Source of the DNA: Allium sativum
Taxonomy: Eukaryota; Streptophyta; Magnoliopsida; Asparagales; Amaryllidaceae
Direction of reading: 5' to 3'
Length of the DNA: 64,000 bases
Assembly: GCA_030737875.1 (NCBI GenBank)
Contig: CM060911.1
Location: 98,104,599 to 98,168,598, forward strand
Below the pieces are notes generated by a model. The model was not told the DNA's origin and made no database searches. It worked only from the letters and a program-made list of their open reading frames with translations. Each line of letters opens with the position of its first letter. The stretch's first letter is position 1. Shown here piece by piece: positions 1 through 11,159 of this stretch. A program made the translations under genes and the position numbers.

Positions 1-1939
1 CAACACCAAATCAAGTCAAATTAGCATCAAATCAGAGATAGAGCTACTTCTATACATAGGAATCCATGCCAAATCAGTGGAGTTTTCAGATCTGAAATTT
101 ATTTGTGGCTAAGGTAAGTGATTAACATGTTTTTTTTACTAATTAAGGCTAATTAGGGGTGATTAATGATAATTAGCGAAATTATGACTCATAAAAATAT
201 GTAAAAATTGTAGAATATTATTTTATGTCACTAGTGAAAATTTGGTTAATTTGGGTTAAGTTTGCTAATCGTATGGTTAAACATGGTTAAGGGGATCAAA
301 GAGAAAATTATGCTTTTTGGGTATGTTTGATCCTAACTAACACATGTGATTGATGTTTTAATGTTTTTGATTGATTACACATGTTATTACTACTGTTTGG
401 AATGCTTTATTATTGTTTAGTAAGGTTAGAATGGTCGAAAACGTCATCTATGGCGAGAATGGGCAAAACAAGCTTATTGGAAAAGTGCCAAGATTCCGGA
501 TCAGATCGAGATAGGGGATCGAATCGGACATATCTGAACTGAACTGGAGTAGTGGCAAGATTTGTGCATGGAAAAAGGAAGGCCACCTACATTGAGTTGG
601 AGTTGGGATCGGACCAGAGCTTGGCGTGGGGATCAGATCGGATTAGAGCTAGGGAGTGGGATCAGATCGATGTGAAGGGGGCTGGACCAATTGATGGGGT
701 CAGTTCGACATAACCGAACCGAACCGGGATCTGGAGATGAGGGAGCTGAACTGAACCAAGATGTGGACACCATACGAACCAAATCGGATGGAGATGGCCG
801 AATTGAACGGAGGACTCGAGTACCATATACCCGAATCGAGCCGGGAGACTGAACCGAACCGGACTTGAACTTTTACCATCACCACGCGACGACGATCGTG
901 AACTCTTCTGAAGACCAACTCCAATTCGACCAAAAACCAGAGATGCAAAGAAAGTCCAAATGAGAATTTAATACTCAGGATCCAGATAGGAACCAAGAGT
1001 TAACTTCATGAGTTAGGTTTTGCTGCAGGACGTGTGCAAATGGGTTATCAATATCTATAACTTTGATTCACTATTGATGAGGGGGTCATTGACTATGGAC
1101 CAGTGCAGTAGGGTCAAATTTATATGGAGTCGAACTCCATCAGGACCCCTAAGGGAAAAGTGGTCGTAGTAAGGTTTGGATGGAGCTAGGCTCCGTCATG
1201 GCCCCATTGGTTCTGGTGATCAAATCGGTGGGTGTCGTATACTTTAAGCACTGAGTGAGAGGCGTGAGGAAGATTGTTGTGTTTGATATTTTCTATCACT
1301 ATGACATGCACACTCCCATTTACACTTTATGTTAGTGTCACCTCAGAGTACTGTACATCCTGTTGTGCTAAATCTTTGGTCGCCGGTCTGGGTTCAGGTA
1401 TGATCATTTATACTTATTATTGTTTTATTTTGCTGCTATCGCTCATACTAGACTTTTGCCAGACCCAGAGTTTTATGTCTCTTGTTATTACTCTGGGTGC
1501 TCCTAAACGAGCAGACTAGAGACATGTTAGGTAGTTATGTACGGGTAGCTGTCCGGAGACGAGCAGGAGGCTTCCACGTACTATTTACATATATTCTCCT
1601 TGTGTTGTTGATAGTCACTGCTTTGGGCATTAGTAGTGCACCTTCTTTATTTCCTTTTTAGAGACAGTATTTCGAAGTTGTAATAATGGTTTGGATCATA
1701 AGATGTATTTTGAATTCTGCTGCCATGATGGTTTAGTTTTCATCTTATGCACTGTCTTACTTGTTTTATGTTAAGTTATGTTATTTTTATATTTTATTCC
1801 ATGCGCTGTGAGATATACTACAGGTTCTTGATGATTCATAGATTCAAAACCCTTTCTTTTGACGACTGTCTCGTGCTAGTCGAGCATTGGCACAGTGCAT
1901 TTCGGGGAAATCTCGGCTGGTCCGGGGCGGGCCGTCACA
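1..1939 (+). mobile_element. Probable 3' part of a gypsy-type LTR (solo LTR or truncated element)
   Basis: No coding sequence is recognisable. The stretch ends in a G/C-rich tail finishing in CACA at 1939, resembling the ends of plant Tekay/Del-type LTRs. The next base resumes an unrelated minus-strand gypsy reverse transcriptase in mid-motif, so the boundary looks like an insertion junction. The segment holds several copies of a GATCAGATCG-like word (about 500-680) and a T-rich stretch compatible with an LTR R region (1600-1800). The left end lies outside the window, so neither a TG start nor a target duplication can be checked. Orientation and family are inference. Confidence 0.4.
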
Positions 1940-2553
1940 ATAGACGAGGATGTCGTCAAAGAAAACTAGTATGAATTTCCTTAAAATGTGGGTGAAATAT
2001 GTTATTTATGGTGGCTTGAAAATTGGATGGTGCATTGAATAACCCAAAGGGCATGACCAAGAATTCGTAGTGGCCTTCGTGAGTGCGGAAAGCGGTTTTT
2101 GGTATGTCGGGTGGGTGAACAAGGATTTGAAAGTAGCTGCTCCATAAATCAAATTTTGAAAAGAAGGTAGCACCATGAAGTTCATCTAACTCATCAACCG
2201 TGGGAATTGGGAAGCGGTCTTCAATAGTAATTGCATTGAGTGCGCGATAATCTACGCAAAAATGCCAAGTGCCTTTTTTTTTTTTTTTTTTTGGCTAATA
2301 GGACCATTGAAGAAAAAGGTCTAGTGGATCGTTGAATGATATTTGCGATGAGCATATCATGGACTTTCCGTTCAATTTCATTTTTTTTAGAAATAGGGGT
2401 ATCGATACGGTTTAGTGTTGATTGGCTTAGAGTTTGAAATGAGATTAATATGATGGTTAAGTGGTCGCGTTGGGGGAAGTGTGGTTGGTGGCGTGAAAAT
2501 GTGATGGAACGAGGATAACAATTCTTGAAGTTATGGGTTAGTATGTTGGGCAA
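1940..2553 (-). pseudogene. Gypsy reverse transcriptase, N-terminal half, frameshifted and truncated
   Basis: The minus strand encodes the start of a gypsy RT: a HDMLIANIIQ-like N-terminus, a SPFSSPVLLVKKK-like motif, [20 protein letters not shown], the [13 protein letters not shown] motif and the catalytic FFDDILVY at the edge. Two lesions are visible. A T-run at about 2274-2292 (A-run in sense) has expanded, replacing the usual KKKDGTWRFC with a lysine run. One extra base just before the catalytic motif puts FFDDILV in another frame. The frame ends at 1940, where a different LTR begins. It would be RNA-dependent DNA polymerase if intact; here it is dead. Confidence 0.85.
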
Positions 2554-2938
2554 GAAGTGGCACGGTGATGTTATGAGTGGGATGTAGGTACAAAAAGTTG
2601 GTGATGGCTGCAGTAGTGTCCAAGCGTTTGAGCTGCTGGACCGAAATAGGTATGGGCTTGCTAACTGGGCTCATGCCGGTTAGACAGACGGCTTGGCCAT
2701 TTAAAATAAATTTCATTGTTAATTCTTTATGCTCCATCATAATTGGCCCTAATTTTTGCAACCAATGGATGCCACACATAGCGTCAGACCCCACTATCTC
2801 AAGTAAATAAAAATCAATGAGAAAATCGTGGCCATTAATTTCCAAACTTACATTTTTGCAGCTTCCTGCACTTCGGAGCTTTCTACCACTGCCCACCGTG
2901 ACTGCAAACAGATGTATATTGTCAATTTCGAGGCCCAA
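2531..2938 (-). pseudogene. Gypsy aspartic protease region of pol
   Basis: This ~135-residue open frame resembles the protease part of plant gypsy polyproteins: a glycine/serine-rich VTVGSGRKLRS segment, then a hydrophobic core (NGHDFLIDFYLLEIVGSDAM) and a CGIHWLQKLGPI motif, equivalent to the usual VLGVQWLRTLGPI. The catalytic Asp-Ser/Thr-Gly triad is not in this frame; it would lie just upstream, where the reading frame is broken. In an intact element it would cleave the Gag-Pol polyprotein inside the particle. It overlaps the RT frame end. Confidence 0.7.
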
Positions 2939-3028
2939 ATATTTAGCGGATTTCAGGTGTATTTAGTTATGAGTGGAACCCAAATCCACTAGAATGGAAA
3001 TCGGTTTGGTCTTGATGGATGCTTGCAG

Positions 3029-4230
3029 TCAAATTGCATGTCGGTGGGAGGATCCGATTAAGGCATGGAATGATATCTCCTGCGGTTGTTCTTGAGGCAG
3101 ATCTTGGTTGTTGGGAAGTTCAGTGATAGTTGGTGGGATAGGCTCGAAGTCAATTGGTTGCGAGTTGTCGTCGGCACTCGTGTCAGGAGTGATCATAAGT
3201 ATATGGATAGGCTTGCAGTTGTGGCCAAAGTGATATTTTTCATAGCAGTTAAAACATAAGCCCTGCTTCTTGCAAGTTTTCATTTCAGTTTGGGAAAGCT
3301 GTTTAATGGTAATAGAGATTTTGGGTGTTTGCGGATTTGGTGTTTGAGGGATTGCCTGTGTGGCATTTGAGGTGTTGTGGTTGGTTTTTTGGTATTGAGG
3401 GGTGCTTTTGGTGAACAGAAATTTTTTATGGTCGGTCAACTTCCTTTTAATTAGTTTAGCGGCATCAATGGCGTCGGAGATGTTTGTGGGTTTGAGGATG
3501 TGGATTTCGTTTTGGATACTTGTTTTTTGAGGCTAGAGATGAAGCATTGTAGTACGAATTCATTGGAAAGTGTCGCTATTCGATTGCAAAGGTTTTCGAA
3601 TGTTTCTTGGTAGTTTTCGATGGTGGTTATTTGTTTGAGCTTGAATAGGGTTGCTTATGGGTTTAGGAATGTGGGGCATCCAAAATGTTTCTCGATTGCT
3701 TTAGTTAAGGCAGCCCAGGTGGAGATTTAGTTGTTGCGATGCATCCATTGAAACCATGATAGAGCCTGGCCTTGCATGTGGAAGCTTGCGAGATCTACTC
3801 TTTGGTCTTTGGGTGTGGAGTAGTACGTGAAGAACCGATCCGCTTGAAATATCCAATCATGTGGATTGGAACCATCGAATGTTGTGAGTGCACATTTCGA
3901 GGTTCTAGTAGGTTATGGGGATGACAAAATAGGCGGTTGTCGGGTGTTAAAATTTGGTGGGTTTGTTGTGGACGATTGGTTTGTTGGGCAGATGAGTGGT
4001 TGGTTGTCGATTTTACAGTGGAGATCGGTTATTTGGTTGGTGAGGGACGTCATTTGATTGGTGAGAGTTTGCATGGATGTCTTGAGATCAGTATTGTCTG
4101 CAGTGAGTTGTCCTAGCAAGGAGCCATGAGTGTTTTGGGTGTTTTGTAAGGTGTCGATGGTATTTTGCTGATTGGCTATTTGGTTGAAGGCATCATCTAC
4201 CCTAGTCGTGTTGCTGGAAGAAGGGGAAAT
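3029..4230 (-). pseudogene. Gypsy gag (coat) remnant with CCHC zinc knuckle
   Basis: The minus strand from about 4230 gives an N-terminal region rich in Asn, Gln, Thr and Leu with heptad-like spacing (QTLTNQMTSLTNQITDL), probably a coiled coil. A retrotransposon gag core follows (WIFQADRFFTYYSTPKDQ-like, about 3860-3780, then 3760-3480), interrupted by stops such as one at 3728. The C-terminal open frame (3029-3439) contains one CCHC knuckle, CFNCYEKYHFGHNC, with spacing C-x2-C-x4-H-x4-C. Gag would form the virus-like particle and bind the RNA. Several frame breaks make this copy non-functional. Confidence 0.75.
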
Positions 4231-4515
4231 ACTGGAGAGAAGGGTAAAGAAGGAGGGGAGAACAGATCGGTGAAAGCACCAGTGATACGGTAGAAGGGGG
4301 TATAAGAGAGGAATAAGCTAGACAGAGGAAATTAGAGAGAGGTAGGAGACGAGAGTGAGTTCACAGATAATTTCTTCATATCCTTTTCATGCCAATTACA
4401 CATACATTTAAAGAAATTTGTTATCCACCTTTACACGTGGATGGCCAAGATTGCTGTAGTACAAACCACTTTTTCATAGTACTACCCAATGGTCGAAATA
4501 CCAAAAAAAATACAC

Positions 4516-4994
4516 TGTCTGCTACGCATAGCAACCTTTGGTGCCAAATCTTTTAGTCCAAGAAACGTCTTGGTAATTGTATGTTCCTTCTGGGTCCACT
4601 GTTAACCTTTGTATTGCTAACTGGTACTGTTGGGTGCATATCACTTTCCTGTGATCCATACATGTGACGCTGTCAGTAGTTGCAGTAGTGGAAAATAGTT
4701 GAATAGTTGAAAAGTTAAAATAGTGGAAGTAAAGTTTTAATAACGTAACAACTTTATTGTTTGTAGTTGTAGTACAAATTGTAGTACATAGATAAAATGT
4801 GCCTCTTCTCATATTTATAGGCACATCAAACTAATTATTTATTATTAGAATATTCTAGATACAACACTCTAGATAAAACAAGAAATGCTTATTTAATAAT
4901 ACATAAAGAAATTTGTTATTCTCTTGAGAATTCTAAAAATTTGAATTATCTTCATACTTTGGAATTCTCTAGAAATTTGCAGCACTTTCAACAG
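4516..4994 (-). mobile_element. Putative solo LTR (479 bp)
   Basis: On the minus strand this block starts TGTTGAAAGTGCTG (4994 downward) and ends GCAGACA (4516), giving the TG...CA form of LTR ends. The flanking 5-mers are tacac (4511-4515) and gacac (4995-4999), one mismatch apart, compatible with an aged target duplication. Inside is a TATA-like CCTATAAATATGAG followed by AATAAAG on the same strand. No matching second LTR or internal pol is visible, so a solo LTR inserted in the leader of the older gypsy fragment is the simplest reading. The boundaries are my inference from terminal motifs. Confidence 0.5.
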
Positions 4995-4999
4995 ACACT

Positions 5000-5727
5000 A
5001 CATGCGTGATGAGTACTCCATGCTTCCTTTTCTTCTTGGCTCGGTGAGACATTCATTACTTTTTTTCCTAGTACAGAGATATGCACTGTTATGACTCCCT
5101 TTGATCCAATTTTGTTGAAGGATATTATCGAACTCTGGCAATTAAAATAGTATATTTAGCTACCTCTTTTAAAAATTGCGTAATTAACCAAGTTCTTTGA
5201 TTCAACTTCAACTATTTTTTGAACTTTGTCTAGTTTTTGCTCAGTTTCCTATTCCATGTTGTATTGCTGTATTAAAACATTGGAAATATGATGACAGGAC
5301 AGCTAGTTCATAGCATTTTACAAATACTTGGTGTGTTTAAATTTGAATAAACTTGTAATGACAATGAAAAAACATAAAAACAAAAATTAACAAAGATAAT
5401 GATGTTAGAACTGATAACGGAAACCCAAAGTTGTATGTGTACTAGAAATAAAGGGAAAAGACTTTGAATAAAATTCAAACACGGTATTGGAGGATAATAG
5501 TCACAATCATCATAAAAGCAAACAGTTTTACATGTGGTGGAGTTGTAAAATTTTAGTAGGCATGTATTCTTTAAAGAATCAAGCAGGAAAACAAGAAAAA
5601 ATGCTTTAATTTCAGTAATAGTTAAATGTAGAAGACTTAATCTCTAGTAGAAAATAGGGCAAATATAAGTGGGTAAAAACCTATTATATGTACATGGCTT
5701 AGAAGATGATGGATAAGAAATGAAATC
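5000..5727. other. AT-rich stretch with no recognisable gene
   Basis: I see no extended open frame, RNA gene or repeat boundary here. The composition is AT-rich with many short A-runs. It is probably decayed repeat or intergenic DNA. Confidence 0.5.
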
Positions 5728-5838
5728 TCACCCAACCAATCAGGACCCCTGAGTTTCACCTTTTGGCAATTAAACCCTCTTTATTTTCTAACTTAATTGC
5801 AAAAAAGTGGTAATCAGGGGTCCTGATTGGTTGGATAT
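5728..5838. repeat. Long hairpin, MITE-like or small-RNA-precursor-like
   Basis: The arms 5732-5752 and 5814-5834 are perfect reverse complements over 21 nt. Inside them a second complementary pair (GGCAATTAA at 5765-5773 with TTAATTGC near 5793-5800) lets the whole ~110 nt fold into a long stem with few mismatches and a short T-rich loop. There is no coding capacity. The size would fit either a tiny foldback MITE or a plant microRNA-type precursor. The sequence alone does not decide between them. Confidence 0.7.
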
Positions 5839-6492
5839 ACAAAAATATGAAATTTTGGGTACAGGAGTTCACGTCCCGATGAGTAATGGATTGAAAGAAT
5901 TTCATAGGCGTATACTCTAAAAATGGCATAAACATCCAAAAAGGATGAAAGCACCAATCTGTCTAGATAACTGAGTTGATTTTACTATAGATCTAATTTG
6001 AACAACGATCAATAATAAAAATAAATTAGAAAGAAAGAAAGTAGGGTAGAGAAGACAAGACTTCAGAGTAGTTCGGCTACTAAAAGATTAAATTTTGTCT
6101 TGTGGTAAACTAGGGAAAAGGATTAAACCCATGTTTATAACATAATTTATTATTAAATTTTGCGCAAATACTTAGTTTCAACTAGTTTTATCCCTATCCA
6201 TGAAGCATTCAACACCCACCATGAGGCATTAAGTTGATTTACTCAACAGATTGGTGGTCAACTCCGACCCCTATTTGGATCAATGTTTGGTTAAACCAAA
6301 TAAATTAACTAAACAAGTTCACTTCGATATGCTTGGTTTTGTATTGAAATAAGATCAGTTTATAATCAACCAATAAAAAACAATAATTTCAGTTGATTTT
6401 ACCAAATTAACTAACATTTTATTATATTGTCGAATTGTTTTAATTGTTATGCTGATTTTTCTAGAATGACTTAAAGGTATAAATAAATTATG
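5839..6492. other. AT-rich stretch with no recognisable gene
   Basis: There is no open frame or RNA gene that I can support. It forms the left flank of the copia insertion that begins at 6493. Confidence 0.5.
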
Positions 6493-7390
6493 TGTTGTAA
6501 CCGTTGTGATTACTCCGATCCAAGACCACACGAATCCGATATTTAAACCACAAAGCGCTAGCGGAAGACTAGATCGTTGTTAGGCTTGCAAAAACAACCA
6601 AAACAATAACTCTAGTCACAAACAAAGATCAACCGATCACAAACAATCCAAATCCCAATCACAAGCAAAGAACTAATGACTAAAGTAGCAAAATAAATCA
6701 CACAAGGATTTATAGTGGTTCCACTAACATCTTGTTAGTGTACATCCACTTTGGAGAGAGTATTTTATTACCGCGATGAAAGAAATACAAGAGATTGATC
6801 CAATGATAACTATATTTCAATAAAGAAAAGAGTTTGAGGAGAACAGAATTGAAGAATTGGAATTAGGTTATAAACTCTAATTCACCCTCATGAATAAACC
6901 CTTGATTTCAATCAAGTATCCAAGCTCTTCCTTTGAACCTCTGAAAATAGCTTATATAGAGATAGGGCAATTTCCAAAATTGCCTCTAAGTCTTCACAAA
7001 TCAACTTACAAAGTTATCAGCCCGAAACAGCCTATATGCCTCGTCATACGTCTATCAAGGGAGGCTACAGATGCCTGTCCCTCCTAGGGAATTATTTGGG
7101 CTTCAACACTCAGCTCAGACGTCTGTCGTAAGCCCTGACAAACATCTGTCCCTCTCAGACGTCTATCGTGGGGATGACAGACGTCTGTGGGAACCCTCGG
7201 GAAAATCCACCCTGTAGTGTCAGACGTCTGTCGTATCCCACGACAGACGTCTATCGCACATGCCAACTGAAACCATACACCTTCTCAGCTCTAACATCCG
7301 CATGCGAACTCTGATTTGCAAATTATCTTCTCCTATATGAAGTTATCTTCATCCTCTTCAATCCAACATATAGTATCGCATACTTCAACA
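6493..7390 (-). repeat. Copia 3' LTR (element on minus strand)
   Basis: This block matches 11837-12723 along its whole length. It contains a cluster of palindromic AGACGTCT words at about 7020-7260. Its inner side (7391 onward) carries the internal 3' region, with a short purine tract on the minus strand next to the LTR. Confidence 0.9.
7020..7260. promoter_or_regulatory. Cluster of ACGT-core palindromes in the copia LTR
   Basis: The word CAGACGTCTGTC and close variants recur about seven times in some 240 bp, often as GACAGACGTCTGTC. It is self-complementary with an ACGT core, the core bound by plant bZIP and bHLH factors. The second LTR has the same cluster at about 12360-12600, with several copies changed to ATGTCT or GACAT at CpG positions. 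Position in the LTR suggests an enhancer-like array; function is inference. Confidence 0.5.
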
Positions 7391-7718
7391 CTCCACTTCA
7401 ATACTATAACCATCTCCATACTCCAAACTCCAATGCACCTAATCATCTCCTTCTACCTTCAACCAAGCACCATGAATACTTTCCCAATGAGCTCCGGCAA
7501 AACCACCGACCATTGCACTCCGTTAATGAGCTCCAGCAAGGCCACCACCTACCAACGAAGTTTTGAAAGTATTTAAACCAAATCCGTCTCACCAAAAAAA
7601 ATGTACACGGGAGTGCAATGAGTATTTACCATGAAGATAGATTTCCAATCTCTCACCGCCATTCCTTTCCATCAACACAAATGAAATCACTCTCTCCAAC
7701 CGTGCCACCCCGTGGCAC

Positions 7719-8399
7719 CTAGCAACTCAACAAGAGAATTAAGTTCGAGCAATGCTCGAACTTCTCAACCGGCAATGCTTTAGTAAACATGTCCACATCA
7801 TTATCCTTTGTGTGCACTTTCCGAAGGTATGCTAGCTTACCCTCATCCATGGCTACAAGAAATGACTCTCTCACCTCAATATGCTTCGTCCATGAGCTAA
7901 ACGCCAAATTCTCCACCAAATGGATAGCACTTTGGCTATCACATCGAACATCGATACTCTTATGCTTGAAACCCAAGTCACACGATAGTCACTTCAAGTA
8001 GAGTGCCTCCTTTGCCACTTCCACTGTGGCAATCAACTCCGCCTCTGTAGTGGATAAAGCAACTACGGTTTGCAATCTTGATCTCCAGCTAATGGTTGTC
8101 CCACCAAGTGTGAAGACATACCCAAAAGTTGATTTCCTCTAATCCCTATCACCAGCGTAGTCCGAGTCAAAATAACCAACCAACTTGCAACTCCTCTCAT
8201 CATTACCGCCAAAAACAAGACCATGAGATGTTGTTCCTTTCAAGTATCTCAATATAGCCTTCACGGCTTCCCAATGCGATTTCCCCGGATTAGCCATATA
8301 CCGACTAGCCACCTCGATGGCATTTGCAATATCGAGCCCTGTACACACCGTGGCGTACATCAAACAACCAACCGCACTTGCATATAGCATCTCTTCCAT
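7719..8399 (-). pseudogene. Copia RT C-terminus and RNase H
   Basis: The minus strand gives the conserved copia motifs YASAVGCLMYA, a DIANAIEVASRYM segment and AILRYLKGTTSHGL. The RNase H start DSDYAGDRD follows, then STTEAELIA and later DVRCDSQSAIHL and VHTKDNDVDMFTKALP near the C-terminus. The first RNase H catalytic Asp (DSDYAG), the Glu (EAEL) and the Asp in DSQSA are present. Two in-frame stops break it: one directly after GDRD (near 8138) and one at about 7997, where a Trp codon has probably become TGA. Normally this domain removes RNA from the RNA:DNA hybrid. Confidence 0.88.
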
Positions 8400-8408
8400 A
8401 TAGGTGTT

Positions 8409-9023
8409 TTATTTATCCCCGATAGGTGATCCCTTATCCGAAAGCTTCATATGCAAATGTAAAGGCGTATTTAACGCTGTTGCATCCTCCATTCTAAACC
8501 GGCAAAGCACTTTCTTAATGTATTCCGTTTGAGTCAATATTAACTCAAAATGTTTTCGGTCCCATTCAATTTCCATGCCTAAGATTTTCCTTGCTTCTCC
8601 AAGATCTTTCATTTCGAATTCCGATTTAAAAAGCATCTTCAACTTGTTGATTTCATTTTTATCTTTGGAAGCAATGAGTATATCATTCACGTACAAGAGT
8701 AAATACACCCAACAATCATTTCCCAACCTCTTGAAATATACGCAAGCATCGTTGATGCTTCGATGGAAGCCACTTTCAAGCATGAAATGATTGAATCTCT
8801 TGTACCATTGTCTTGGTGATTGCTTTAACTCATATAGTGATTTCTTCGACTTGCAAACCATTTTAGACTTACCATCTACAACAAACCATTGCGGTTTCTC
8901 CACGTAGATGTCTTCATCCAAGTATCCATGAAATAAGGCGATTTTCACATCAAGTTGCTCCAACTCAAAGTCATAGATAGCAACTATGGCTAGAAAAACC
9001 CAGATAGAAGTATGGCATACCAC
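8409..9023 (-). pseudogene. Copia reverse transcriptase core with a mutated active site
   Basis: This 204-residue open frame covers the copia RT palm and fingers: QLDVKIALFHGYLDEDIYVE (first catalytic Asp region), SLYELKQSPRQWYKRF, the catalytic block LLYVNDILIAS and EFEMKDLGEARKILGMEI. The usual YVDD is YVND here: the first Asp of the pair is Asn (AAT for GAT on the coding strand). Because that Asp binds a catalytic metal ion, the enzyme would be inactive even if the frame were repaired. The usual AFLHG is ALFHG. A frame break separates it from RNase H at about 8400. Confidence 0.9.
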
Positions 9024-9029
9024 CGGTGC

Positions 9030-9600
9030 AAAAATTTCATCATACTCCTTTCCTTTTCTTTATGAAAACCCCTTTTCCACTAACCTTGCTTTGTACCTTC
9101 CATTATCCTTCAACTTGTTAATCCATTTGCGCCCTATAGCACAATTTCCTTAAGGAACTGGAACCAACTCCCAAGTTCGGTTCTTCATTAACGATTGCAT
9201 CTCTTTCTCCAAGGCACAAATCCACTTCGAGCTCTCTCTCGACTCCATGACATCATCAAGGTCCATCGGCTCATCTTGGACTACATTGAGAGCATAATCC
9301 AAATGATCACAAAAGTTAAGGTAGTTCCAATCACCATATCTTTCGGGAGGCCTTATTGCACGTCGAGTAGCAATACTATCACCCAAACCCCTTTCGGCTC
9401 CACCTTGATTCGAAACTTCTCTAGTATCATGTACATCACCAACATCACTAGAGGAATCATGTGGACTATATGATGTTTCATCAACCGCTTCAACCCCACG
9501 AGCTTCGTCTTCAACTCTACTACCACTTAGACGAATGTGGGAATGACTTCCTTCACCTTTGATTCACCATGAACCAAATCCGGAACATCCGATGAGATCT
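9030..9600 (-). pseudogene. Copia integrase-RT connector region
   Basis: The open part 9150-9386 contains an RRAIRPPERYGDW-like linker and the ESSKWICALEKEMQSLMKN motif with RTWELVPVP, the conserved entry into copia RT. Between 9023 and 9150 the expected segment (GRKWINKLKDNGRYKARLV, then KGKEYDEIFAPVV) is present in shifted frames. The region 9400-9600 is a low-conservation Ser/Asp-rich linker. It has no separate function beyond joining integrase to RT. Confidence 0.75.
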
Positions 9601-9647
9601 CATTATCCTTGAATAAAGCCGACTCATCAAAAGTGACATGACAGGAA

Positions 9648-10553
9648 TTAACAACTTTCTTTACCTTTCACTCCGTCCGTGAAACCAAGCAAGACCCCCT
9701 TGAAAGCTCTAGCTTCAAGTTTATCATTCCACGGATCATGCACATAAACCGGGCTACCAAACACATGAACATATCTCAAGTCAAAACTCTTCCTCTTCCA
9801 CACTTCCTCCGGAATTTTGTTATTAATGGCCGAGCATGAAATTTGATTCACAATATGCACCGTGGTTGACAAAGCTACGGCCCAAAATCCTTTAGACAAA
9901 CCCGATGTCAGTCTCAAGCATTGAGCTTTCTCAAGTAGAGTTCGATTCATTCTCTCTGCTACTCCATTAGATTGCGGATCCCCCGATGTAGTAAAATGTC
10001 TCCAGATTCCGTGATGCATACAATACTCCAAGAATTCCAGAAAAACATACTCGCTTCCATTATCGGTCCTTGACACCTTTAAAGTCTTGCCACTCTCATT
10101 CTCAACAAGAGCCTTCCACACTTTGAACTTAGCAAATGCCTCTGACTTGGCCTTCATTACATACACCCATACCTTCCGAGACAAATAATCAATGAACGAA
10201 ATGTAATAACGAGCTCCACCCAAAGAAGCAACCGGTGTCGGTCCCCAAACATCCAAATGAACATACTCAAGAACCTCCTTTGAGTCATGCTTGCCTTCAT
10301 CGAATGATACCCTTGTTTGCTTCCCCATGACACATTCCTCGTAAAACTCTAGCCTGTTGAAACTCTCACCCTCGATCATCTCCCGCTTCCGAAGAATATC
10401 CAAACTGCACTCTGAGACATGACCCAATCTTAAATGCCACAACCGTTTCGCATCCAAGTGACGAGAACCATCAACACCCACACAAGTCTCACCTCCTACG
10501 ATCACACCTTGAAGCAAATATATACCATGAGTCCTAGCACCCTTCATAACCAC
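9648..10553 (-). pseudogene. Copia integrase (GAG-pre-integrase plus rve core)
   Basis: A 301-residue frame starts with the pre-integrase zinc-binding region WHLRLGHVSECSLDIL, containing the two histidines of the HHCC finger. The catalytic core follows with VHLDVWGP (first Asp), SRTDNGSEY (second Asp) and NGVAERMNRTL (Glu), so the D,D,E triad is complete. Further on are FWAVALSTTVHIVN and the KSFDLRYVHVFGSPVYVH motif. One zinc-finger Cys appears lost: the usual C-x2-C is Y-E-E-C. Integrase would join element DNA to the chromosome. The frame is open but separated from the rest of the polyprotein. Confidence 0.9.
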
Positions 10554-10577
10554 AAGTGCACCCTTCGAAACCCTTAA

Positions 10578-11150
10578 TCAATCCTTCTCGATAGTGATCT
10601 TGCATCCTAGAGAATCTAGTTGCCCCAAAGATATAAGCGACTTCCTAAGTCCCAGAACATAGCGAACATTGGTGAGCGTGCGAACAACTCCGTCAGACAT
10701 CCTCATTTGCACGGAGCCAATACCCATCGACTTGCAAATAGCACCATTTCGCATAGCAATTGCATTTCCCTCTTTGACTTCAAAGAAAGAAAAACAATTT
10801 CTATTTGGCATCATATGATATGATGCACCCGAATCGAGAACCCATTCGCTACTCGAAACACCCGATGCTACTGCCGTCAACACATTCTCATCTATCTCAC
10901 CATCCCCACTCTCCACCGCTACGGATGAAGATGCTACTTCCTTCTTATCTTTGTCCGGACATTCATTCTTCCAATGTCCTGGTTTCTTGCAAATGAAGCA
11001 CTTGCCATTTCTTTCTTTCGATTTACCTCTTCCACCAGTTTTTCTTGATTTAGAACGCCCCTGGTTTCCTTTCTTTACATTCTTTTCTTTCTCCGCAAAC
11101 AACCCGTGACCACTACTAGCTCCACTACTACCCTCACTCATCTCCTTCAT
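10578..11150 (-). pseudogene. Copia gag zinc knuckle and aspartic protease
   Basis: A basic, Gly/Lys/Ser-rich segment leads to the CCHC knuckle CFICKKPGHWKNEC (C-x2-C-x4-H-x4-C). About 50 residues later comes the protease active site WVLDSGASYHMMP (DSGA). Downstream are IGSVQMRMSDGVVRTLTNV and RKSLISLGQLDSLGCKI, typical of the Tork/TNT1 branch. The knuckle would bind genomic RNA and the protease would cut the polyprotein. The active-site residues are intact. The adjoining frames, gag on one side and integrase on the other, are broken. Confidence 0.9.
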
Positions 11151-11159
11151 TTAATCTCT

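Larger units (their letters stand above)
1940..4230 (-). mobile_element. Truncated Ty3/gypsy (chromovirus-like) element: RT, protease and gag remnants
   Basis: Reading the minus strand from 4230 down, the order is gag with a CCHC knuckle, an aspartic protease region, then the N-terminal half of reverse transcriptase. That is the normal gypsy gag-PR-RT order. RT stops abruptly at 1940 within its catalytic loop, so RNase H, integrase and the 3' LTR are missing. Stops and frameshifts are spread through it. The protease style and gag layout suggest a Reina/CRM-like chromovirus, but the chromodomain end is absent, so the lineage is inference. Confidence 0.8.

Noticed and set aside
700..996. 98-codon minus-strand frame near the window start
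   Set aside because: Low complexity from repeated GATC/CGAACCGAAC words; no domain recognised.
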